A stretch of DNA of 10,388 nt from an uncultured Bacilli bacterium (lineage in GTDB: Bacteria; Bacillota_I; Bacilli_A; RF39; UBA660), in contig CANPWK010000036.1 of NCBI GenBank assembly GCA_947584105.1, forward strand, positions 1-10,388. Direction: 5' to 3'. A model generated the notes under the pieces. It ran no database searches. It saw nothing but the letters and a program-made list of their open reading frames with translations, and was not told the origin of the DNA. This document shows, piece by piece, positions 1-5,400 of the stretch; within the stretch, counting starts at the first letter, position 1, and each line of letters starts with the position of its first letter. Both the position numbers and the translations under genes were made by a program.

Positions 1-16
1 TACTATAATCTCACGA

Positions 17-73
17 ATGCCCTTATAATAAGGGAAAAATTTGATTGTAGTTATGAGTACAACAAAAGGGCAT
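17..73. repeat. 8-bp inverted repeat around the ftsW breakdown point
   Basis: ATGCCCTT at 17-24 is matched by its exact reverse complement AAGGGCAT at 66-73. A second dyad, CCCTTAT-A-ATAAGGG, lies at 20-34. The outer right arm is where the ftsW reading frame stops resembling its family. Exchanging the 41 bases between the arms on paper does not restore the FtsW motif. Whether this is an invertible segment, an insertion junction or a folded assembly end cannot be told from the window. Confidence 0.5.
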
Positions 74-1064
74 ACCCTGTTACAGGAATTAATCCTACTA
101 CTACCATTAAATTAAGTACTGTTTGAAAAGAAAATTGAAATGCTATACCAAAAGATAAATACTTAGCAAATAAATTATTAGTCTTATGACTAATATTAAA
201 ACTAGAAATAATAATAGTTAAAAATAAAATAGATACAATTATAACACCCATAAATCCAAATTCTTCTGATATAATAGAAAATATAAAATCAGTTTGTGGT
301 TCTGGCAAATAAAAATGTTTTTGAATCGAATTTCCAAATCCCATACCAAATAATCCACCCGGTCCAATAGCATATAAACTTTGAATAATTTGAAAACCAC
401 TTCCTAGGGGATCTTTCCAAGGATCAATAAAAGAAATAATTCTGCTTAAACGATAAGGAGCAATTGCAATAAGGCCAACTACTAAAGCAACTCCTACTAA
501 AGCAATTTTCAAAAAAAATTTTATGCTGACACCACCAACAAATAACAAACCTATAATAGACATAACTAAAACAGTTCCTGTACCAAAATCTGGTTGTAAC
601 ATTATAATTACAAACATAAGTAATGTTAAACCTAATATCGGTAAAACACCAGTTTTAATATTTTTTAAATTATTTTCATTATTAGTCAAATATCTAGAAG
701 TAAAAATAATTAATCCTAATTTAGCAAATTCACTAGGTTGAATCCCAAATGGTCCAAATCCAAACCAACTTCTAGAACCATTTCTTACACTTCCAATTCC
801 TGGTATTAAAACTAGAATTAATAAAATAAAACATAGTAATAATATTTTATTAGCATTCTTATAATACCACTTATAATTTATTTTGCTAATTGTAATCATT
901 AAGAATATTCCAATAATAAAAAACATAGCTTGATTTTTAACATATTTCAAAGAATCATTATATTTATAATCAGCCCAAATATTTGATGCAGAATAAATCA
1001 TAACAATACCAAATATAGAAATTAATATAATACTAATAAATAATACTAAATTAACTTTTTTCAT
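51..1064 (-). CDS. ftsW: Lipid II polymerase FtsW/SpoVE (SEDS family), C-terminus lost
   Basis: SEDS-family integral membrane glycosyltransferase that polymerises lipid II into glycan strands, normally working with a class B penicillin-binding protein at the septum. Visible landmarks are NGSRSW (95-100), IQPSEFAK (108-115), QPDFGTGT (157-164), FIDPWKDP (212-219) and LPEPQTDFIF (253-262). Asp259 in the last matches the conserved essential aspartate. The PEPQTDF form and the mraY neighbour favour FtsW/SpoVE over RodA. The start is supported by a GGGGTG ribosome site and overlaps the mraY stop by 4 bp, implying translational coupling. The oddity is the end. After VTG (328-330), where the family reads roughly PLPFISYGG followed by a last membrane helix, this frame gives seven unrelated residues and stops at 337 aa, against a usual ~380-400. 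No other frame restores the motif, so the product is truncated, rearranged or misassembled at the window edge. Confidence 0.9.
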   Translation of the reverse strand: MKKVNLVLFISIILISIFGIVMIYSASNIWADYKYNDSLKYVKNQAMFFIIGIFLMITISKINYKWYYKNANKILLLCFILLILVLIPGIGSVRNGSRSWFGFGPFGIQPSEFAKLGLIIFTSRYLTNNENNLKNIKTGVLPILGLTLLMFVIIMLQPDFGTGTVLVMSIIGLLFVGGVSIKFFLKIALVGVALVVGLIAIAPYRLSRIISFIDPWKDPLGSGFQIIQSLYAIGPGGLFGMGFGNSIQKHFYLPEPQTDFIFSIISEEFGFMGVIIVSILFLTIIISSFNISHKTNNLFAKYLSFGIAFQFSFQTVLNLMVVVGLIPVTGYALLLYS

Positions 1065-2053
1065 AATAACACCCCAAATGTCAATGCCAACATGCTAGCA
1101 AGTAATCCAATTAACCAAAAACTTTTTACTATATCTTCTTCTTTATAACCTTTTTTTTCAAAGCTATGATGAATTGGGGTCATTAAAAATAATCTTTTGT
1201 GAGTTAATTTATAGTAAAATCTTTGAATAATGCAAGAAATAGTCTCAATAACAAAAACAATGCCAATTAGAACAAGAAGTAACTCATGACGAGTTAATAT
1301 TGCAATGCTACCTAAAGTAGCACCTAACGCTAATGATCCAGTATCCCCCATAAATATTTTTGCTGGCTTCATATTAAATAATAAAAATCCAAATAATGCT
1401 CCACTAATAATAAAACAAGCATAAGCTATCTCCACATATCCTAAAAGCCAATTAGTATTATAGCTAATAATTCCAAAAGTAATAAAAGCAATTAATGATA
1501 AACCACCCGCAAGTCCATCTAAACCATCTGTTATATTAACAGCATTACTACTTGCCACTAAAACAAACAGTATAAACAAACCATAAAACCATGATATATT
1601 AATTTTTATATTTAAAGAATGAATCCAAATAAGTGGTTCATTACCAGCTAACATGAATAAATAAAAAAAGATAATAGCTACTACTATCTGCATTAATAAT
1701 TTGCTAGATTCACTAAGACCTTTATTATTATTTCTTTTAATAATTAAATAATCATCTAAAAAACCTATAATAGAATAACTAAAAAAAGTAAAGAGAATTA
1801 TAATTAAATTAAAGCTAATCGTAATTTTTTTAAATAAATATAAACCTAAATATAAAATTAACAAAGTAACAGTAATTGCAATTCCTCCCATAGTTGGAGT
1901 ATTTTTTTTATTATGATGTTTCTCTTCTAGATAAATACTTAATCTTTGATTTGCATGTTTAACTTTTAATATTTTAATTAAATTCTTTAAAATAACTACA
2001 GACACTAGAAATGATAATAATATAAGTGATATCGAATTAGTTATCTTTTCCAT
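1061..2053 (-). CDS. mraY: Phospho-N-acetylmuramoyl-pentapeptide transferase MraY
   Basis: Integral membrane enzyme that transfers phospho-MurNAc-pentapeptide from UDP to undecaprenyl phosphate, giving lipid I on the cytoplasmic face. The 330-aa length and roughly ten hydrophobic helices fit the family. Motifs in order are NTPTMGG (51-57), the Mg-binding DD pair (100-101), NAVNITDGLDGL (170-181), the FMGDTGS loop with Asp237 (234-240) and MTPIHHSFE (291-299). The last normally reads HHH in the relatives I know; here the third position is Ser297. The start is fixed by a strong AGGAGG six bases upstream. The TGA stop overlaps the ftsW start (ATGA), so the two form one transcription unit. In the standard dcw cluster murD usually separates these genes, and it is missing here. 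A weak -10 lies just upstream, after the dockerin terminator. Confidence 0.96.
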   Translation of the reverse strand: MEKITNSISLILLSFLVSVVILKNLIKILKVKHANQRLSIYLEEKHHNKKNTPTMGGIAITVTLLILYLGLYLFKKITISFNLIIILFTFFSYSIIGFLDDYLIIKRNNNKGLSESSKLLMQIVVAIIFFYLFMLAGNEPLIWIHSLNIKINISWFYGLFILFVLVASSNAVNITDGLDGLAGGLSLIAFITFGIISYNTNWLLGYVEIAYACFIISGALFGFLLFNMKPAKIFMGDTGSLALGATLGSIAILTRHELLLVLIGIVFVIETISCIIQRFYYKLTHKRLFLMTPIHHSFEKKGYKEEDIVKSFWLIGLLASMLALTFGVLL

Positions 2054-2069
2054 ATTAGCCTCCTAATTA

Positions 2070-2075
2070 ATTGTA
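2070..2075 (-). promoter_or_regulatory. Possible -10 element for mraY-ftsW
   Basis: TACAAT on the minus strand matches the sigma-A -10 consensus at 5 of 6 positions. It lies only 5 nt before the AGGAGG of mraY (2059-2064). No convincing -35 is found 16-18 bp upstream. It is downstream of the terminator of the preceding gene, where a new promoter would be expected. Confidence 0.35.
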
Positions 2076-2080
2076 TGCAA

Positions 2081-2113
2081 TAAAGAAAAAAATAACTTTT
2101 TTTTAGTTATTTT
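2081..2113 (-). terminator. Intrinsic terminator after the dockerin-like gene
   Basis: AAAATAACT and AGTTATTTT form a perfect 9-bp AT-rich stem (arms 2089-2097 and 2105-2113) with a 7-nt loop, followed on the minus strand by a T-rich tract (complement of 2081-2092). It lies between the stop of the dockerin-like gene and mraY. The stem has a single G-C pair, so it is weak thermodynamically. Confidence 0.65.
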
Positions 2114-2146
2114 ATCATCGTTTATAAAATATTTATGTCAAAGTTA

Positions 2147-2659
2147 TTATTTTAAATCCTTTACAATAGTTTGTTTACAATAAGTACCATCCATATTATA
2201 ATTTTTAGGACAAAATCTATCTTTACCAATTCCTAAATTTGCTTCTTTATTGTCAGATAAATAATTATTAAGTAAATTTATATCACTCTCATCTATTTTA
2301 TTGTCTTTATTTATATCTGCTGCTACTTTTGAAAATTCATCTAAAGTATACCCTTGCCATTTATCAATATATCTTGATAAATATATTCTATCAGAGACAT
2401 TAATAATACCATTTTTATCTATATCACCTAATAATACTGCATTTTTCTCAACTACTTTAACACATTTATTATCTTCAAATGTATAATCCTCATCACAGGG
2501 ATAATCATGAGTAACTGAATTGCCCGAAAGATTTGTTAATTTTCCACCGGTTGCTAATAAAGAAATTATTATAATTATTTCAATTATAACTAAGACTAGT
2601 ATTATTTTTTTATGTTTATCACCTATTTTATTAATCTTTATCTTTTTGGTATTATTCAT
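2147..2659 (-). CDS. Membrane-anchored dockerin-like protein with cysteine-loop modules
   Basis: A 170-aa exported protein. After a basic N-terminus comes one transmembrane helix (about 18-36), then a module with Cys55 and Cys66, then two type I dockerin-type calcium loops, DIDKNGIINVSD (79-90) and DINKDNKIDESD (115-126). Each loop is followed by a short helix. A second module with Cys150 and Cys161 closes the protein. Both loops keep acidic or Asn residues at positions 1, 3, 5 and 12, so calcium binding is likely. In cellulosome bacteria, dockerins plug enzymes into cohesins; here there is no catalytic domain and no cohesin in view, so the partner is unknown. I chose the start at 2659 because GGGAG (2668-2672) lies 8 nt before it; an upstream in-frame ATG at 2680 has no ribosome site. 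Flanking terminators suggest a single-gene unit. The loops and fold are well supported; the function is not known. Confidence 0.8.
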   Translation of the reverse strand: MNNTKKIKINKIGDKHKKIILVLVIIEIIIIISLLATGGKLTNLSGNSVTHDYPCDEDYTFEDNKCVKVVEKNAVLLGDIDKNGIINVSDRIYLSRYIDKWQGYTLDEFSKVAADINKDNKIDESDINLLNNYLSDNKEANLGIGKDRFCPKNYNMDGTYCKQTIVKDLK

Positions 2660-2703
2660 AATTTCAACTCCCACTAGCATTATTTTACTAATAATATAGT
2701 AAC

Positions 2704-2741
2704 AAAAAATTAGCTAAAATACAATATTAATAGCTAAATTT
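2704..2741 (-). terminator. Intrinsic terminator ending the yqeG-yqeH operon
   Basis: TTAGCTA (2710-2716) pairs with TAGCTAA (2731-2737). Three more A-T pairs follow past a one-base bulge, with a 14-nt loop. On the minus strand the stem runs into TTTTTT (complement of 2704-2709). It begins 4 bases after the stop codon of the ~90-aa gene. Confidence 0.55.
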
Positions 2742-2745
2742 ATAT

Positions 2746-3018
2746 TTATTTATTATTTAAATTTTTCTTAAATAATGAATTAAAATGATTTATACTTTCA
2801 GGATGATATGCTTGCTTATCAAATAAATAATTAATAGATTTACTTTGATCTTTTTCATTTCCTTCAGGTGATGAATCTAACTTTTTTGCTTTTTGTGCTT
2901 TTTCAACGTTTTTTTTAGCTTCATCCATCATCCATTTTAATCTTTGCGAATTATTTCTATCAATTTGTGACATTCTATATTCATGTCCTGTAGTATTATA
3001 TCCTTCTAATCTATCCAT
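2746..3018 (-). CDS. Small charged protein of unknown function
   Basis: I do not recognise this ~90-residue product. It is hydrophilic, with no membrane segment, signal peptide or cysteine. A Lys/Glu-rich stretch in the first half (around KKNVEKAQKAKK) looks helical, and the second half is polar and ends in basic residues. I chose the start at 3018: AAGGA lies about 10 nt upstream, and this start overlaps the stop of the previous gene by 8 bases (ATGGATAG), a typical coupling arrangement. An earlier in-frame ATG at 3036 lacks a ribosome site. It is the last gene of the yqeG-yqeH operon and is followed at once by a terminator. The tight coupling suggests it is made together with the 277-aa anchored protein and may assist it, but that is inference. 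Confidence 0.6.
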   Translation of the reverse strand: MDRLEGYNTTGHEYRMSQIDRNNSQRLKWMMDEAKKNVEKAQKAKKLDSSPEGNEKDQSKSINYLFDKQAYHPESINHFNSLFKKNLNNK

Positions 3019-3844
3019 TAATCCACTTTCCTTCATAAAAGCAATAACTATCGTAATTACAAGTATCTTTTCTAAATGTATACTGATATTTTTTTACATC
3101 TAATTTTGATAATAATTGAGTAATTTCAGATACACCCTTATATTCACCACTACTAATTTCTTCAGAATAATTATAATCGCGATATAATGTATATTTATTA
3201 TTTTCTATTTTCAAGAATGCAACATAATAATAAACATTTAATTCATTATCATCATTTTTTAAATCGACTGAATATATGTCTTTGACATCGTAATAATTAA
3301 TATTAGATTTATTACTATTACAATCTCCATAATATATATATTTACCAGTTTTACTATCATATTTAAATGTACCTACATAGTTACTATTAACACCATTTGG
3401 TACTGTAAAATCAGTAAGATTATATCCAGTATTAGGACCAAATATATTTTTTATTCTAGATTCCAAGTAATTTGATGAAAAACTAACACTATTTTTAGAA
3501 CATCCAACACTACCACTACTAACTAAATATCCAGAATAAATTTGTAAAAAAGCATTATATAAAATATCATTATTAGAAAAATCAGTTATAGAAAGCTTAT
3601 CCAATTTATAATAAGTATCTTTATTAGTTGTATCATTATGAGTATTAGGATATACTAATTCCTTTAATATCTCGCTATCAAGCGTTATTTTTGTTGCCTT
3701 TTTAGTTTCTTTCTTTTCCTCATCAATTTTAATATCTTCTATTTCTTTAGTATTTAAATATTTATAAATTTTTGGCATTGATATTAAACCAAATATTAAA
3801 ATTATTATACATACACTTATTAAAACAACATTTCCCTTTTTCAT
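3011..3844 (-). CDS. Single-pass membrane-anchored extracytoplasmic protein, unknown function
   Basis: No family recognised. The 277-aa protein has a two-lysine N-terminus and one transmembrane segment (about 5-25). There is no lipobox: the only early cysteine is Cys12, inside the helix. A charged linker (31-53) leads to an outside domain rich in Tyr, Asn and Ser. Four cysteines face outward (115, 175, 262, 268), and the last pair could form a small disulfide loop. The start follows a strong AGGAGAGG ribosome site. It begins 9 bases after the yqeH stop, and its own stop overlaps the next start. Being embedded in an operon with YqeG and YqeH is odd, because those are cytoplasmic ribosome-assembly and phosphatase proteins. 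Nothing in the sequence suggests an enzyme active site; a surface or wall-associated structural role is only a guess. Confidence 0.75.
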   Translation of the reverse strand: MKKGNVVLISVCIIILIFGLISMPKIYKYLNTKEIEDIKIDEEKKETKKATKITLDSEILKELVYPNTHNDTTNKDTYYKLDKLSITDFSNNDILYNAFLQIYSGYLVSSGSVGCSKNSVSFSSNYLESRIKNIFGPNTGYNLTDFTVPNGVNSNYVGTFKYDSKTGKYIYYGDCNSNKSNINYYDVKDIYSVDLKNDDNELNVYYYVAFLKIENNKYTLYRDYNYSEEISSGEYKGVSEITQLLSKLDVKKYQYTFRKDTCNYDSYCFYEGKWING

Positions 3845-3853
3845 ATTCCTCTC

Positions 3854-4783
3854 CTATATTATAGAATCTCTACAAAATATTTTTACACCCGATATAATAT
3901 TACAAGTTATATTGCCTGGCTTCATAATTTTAATAAAACCTAAACCAGGTATTACTAAGTCACAAGTCTTTTCTATTTTGAGAGATACTGAATACAAATT
4001 ATTATTAACCTTTTTATATAATCTATTTATATTTATATTCTCTGGCATATAAATAATTATATTATTATTCTCTATTTTCAAGGAAGCAAATTTATCAATA
4101 TTTATATATTGTTTACCTTTTATTTGATAACTAATTGGTCTAATTTTTCTTTTACATACTAATTTTTTTAAACTTTTAAAATCTAAATAATTAACTATAT
4201 CATATTTATTAATTAAACCAGGAGTATCAATTAATATAAAATCATTAAGTAATACAGAAATAGTATCAACAGTTGTATTTGGCATAAAGCTCGTAGTAAT
4301 TAATGATTTACTAGTTGTATAATTATATATTAATTTATTTATTAAACTACTCTTTCCAGCATTAGTATATCCAATGAAATAAACTTTATTACTAGTTTTA
4401 TTTTGTATAATTAATTCATATAAATAATCTAAATGATAATTCTTTTTACTACTAATTACAACTGTCGCAATAGTATTTAATTCATATCTATTAAAATATT
4501 CAATAATTTTAGGTTCATTATTAAATGGTATTAAATCATATTTAGTTAATACTAATATAATATTACTTTTTAAATATTTTTTTATATCATCAAATGATTC
4601 TGGAATATTTAATAAATCCACTACCAATATTACTAAATCATTATTGCTAATATTTTTTAAAATATCTATAAATTTCTCAGATGTTATATCTACTTTTTTA
4701 TATTCATTATAATTTTTAATTCTAAAACAACGTTCACATAAATCATTATCTGTTAAAACACCACATCCTTGACATTTATTCAT
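3854..4783 (-). CDS. yqeH: Circularly permuted GTPase YqeH, 30S ribosome biogenesis
   Basis: Cytoplasmic GTPase that in Bacillus is needed for assembly of the 30S ribosomal subunit. The motif order is the permuted G4-G5-G1-G2-G3: TKYD (80-83), SSKK (111-114), the P-loop GYTNAGKSS (138-146), PNTT (168-171) and DTPG (186-189). An N-terminal zinc knuckle has Cys4, Cys7, Cys16 and Cys19, and the C-terminal domain (about 200-309) includes PGLGFIKI (279-286). At 309 aa it is shorter than the ~366 aa of Bacillus YqeH, and part of the saving is a compact zinc finger with only eight residues between the two CxxC pairs. G2 reads PNTT where relatives usually have PGTT. The start follows AAAGG and overlaps the yqeG stop by 8 bases, so it is translationally coupled to yqeG. 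This pairing is conserved across Firmicutes. Confidence 0.94.
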   Translation of the reverse strand: MNKCQGCGVLTDNDLCERCFRIKNYNEYKKVDITSEKFIDILKNISNNDLVILVVDLLNIPESFDDIKKYLKSNIILVLTKYDLIPFNNEPKIIEYFNRYELNTIATVVISSKKNYHLDYLYELIIQNKTSNKVYFIGYTNAGKSSLINKLIYNYTTSKSLITTSFMPNTTVDTISVLLNDFILIDTPGLINKYDIVNYLDFKSLKKLVCKRKIRPISYQIKGKQYINIDKFASLKIENNNIIIYMPENININRLYKKVNNNLYSVSLKIEKTCDLVIPGLGFIKIMKPGNITCNIISGVKIFCRDSII

Positions 4784-5297
4784 AATATCTACCTTTAGTA
4801 AACAAATTATTATCTCTTAATTTTTTTTGGATTCTCTTTTCTTTCTGGCGTTTTATAAAAGCAAAAGGAAACTCTTTTTTTCCTAATGGATCAGTTAAAA
4901 TAGTAGTAATGCCAATTTTATTACCACACACTACATCATCCAACATAGAATCTCCTATGATTGCAATTTCCGCTAATTTAAATTTCGAGTATAAAATTTG
5001 TTCCTCTAACTTTTTAGATTTAGGTTTCTTACAATTACATATATAATTAACATTAAGTTCATCAGCAAACGCTTTAACCCGTTTATTTAAACTATTAGAA
5101 GCAATCATTAATTTAAACTTTTTATATTTTAGTTCCTGAAATAATTCAATTATTTTACTATTTGCTTTTTTTTCAGAAATAAGTGCAAGGGTATTATCTA
5201 AATCAAAAATTAAAAATTTTAAACCTCTGCTTATTAAATTATCATAATTAATAGAAAATACATCTTTTTGATATAAGTCAGGTACATATTTTTCCAT
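4776..5297 (-). CDS. yqeG: HAD superfamily phosphatase YqeG (subfamily IIIA)
   Basis: Cytoplasmic HAD-fold phosphatase of 173 aa, the usual size for YqeG. Catalytic motif I is DLDNTL, with the nucleophile and acid aspartates in the first 35 residues. Motif II is ASNS (Ser/Asn), motif III lies in the lysine-rich CKKPKSKK stretch, and motif IV is GDSMLDD, which supplies the magnesium ligands. The C-terminal 30 residues are strongly basic (KRQKEKRIQKK), which could favour contact with RNA or the ribosome. The physiological substrate of the family is not settled to my knowledge. It is the first gene of a four-gene operon with yqeH, the 277-aa anchored protein and the ~90-aa protein, and is expressed from a good promoter at 5319-5347. 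The ribosome site is a modest GGTGAT four bases before the ATG. Confidence 0.93.
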   Translation of the reverse strand: MEKYVPDLYQKDVFSINYDNLISRGLKFLIFDLDNTLALISEKKANSKIIELFQELKYKKFKLMIASNSLNKRVKAFADELNVNYICNCKKPKSKKLEEQILYSKFKLAEIAIIGDSMLDDVVCGNKIGITTILTDPLGKKEFPFAFIKRQKEKRIQKKLRDNNLFTKGRYYE

Positions 5298-5318
5298 ACA
5301 ATCACCACATCTTATATA

Positions 5319-5347
5319 ATTTTATCATAAATATCTTTTATAATCAA
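5319..5347 (-). promoter_or_regulatory. Sigma-A-type promoter of the yqeG operon
   Basis: On the minus strand, TTGATT (5342-5347) and TAAAAT (5319-5324) are separated by exactly 17 bp. The -10 is preceded by TGA, giving the extended TGnTAAAAT form. The expected start near 5312 leaves a leader of about 15 nt before yqeG. Confidence 0.65.
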
Positions 5348-5370
5348 TCAAAATACTTTTATTTTTAACT

Positions 5371-5400
5371 AAAAAAACAAGTATTAATTACTTGTTTTTA
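5371..5400 (-). terminator. Intrinsic terminator of the metallophosphoesterase gene
   Basis: A perfect 11-bp hairpin has arms at 5373-5383 and 5389-5399 and a 5-nt loop (5384-5388). On the minus strand it runs into seven T residues. The 5' arm includes the final codons and most of the TAA stop of the gene. The plus-strand reading also has a short T-run, so weak bidirectional activity is possible. Confidence 0.8.

Noticed and set aside
25..65. Phase-variable inversion that switches the FtsW C-terminus
   Set aside because: Reversing the segment between the 8-bp arms on paper does not restore PFISYGG in any frame, so an on/off switch is not supported by this window alone.
523..741. A 72-codon plus-strand open frame
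   Set aside because: It lies wholly inside ftsW on the other strand, has no ribosome site, and its composition mirrors the antisense of membrane-helix codons.
2301..2486. A 61-codon plus-strand open frame
   Set aside because: It is antisense to the dockerin-like gene, with no ribosome site or promoter of its own.
2660..2680. Extended N-terminus (MLVGVEI) for the dockerin-like protein
   Set aside because: The ribosome site GGGAG lies inside this stretch and serves the downstream ATG at 2659.
2660..2740. Promoter for the dockerin-like gene (TAAAAT at 2682-2687, TATATT further upstream)
   Set aside because: Neither -10 candidate has an acceptable -35 at 16-18 bp, and AT-rich DNA gives many such matches.
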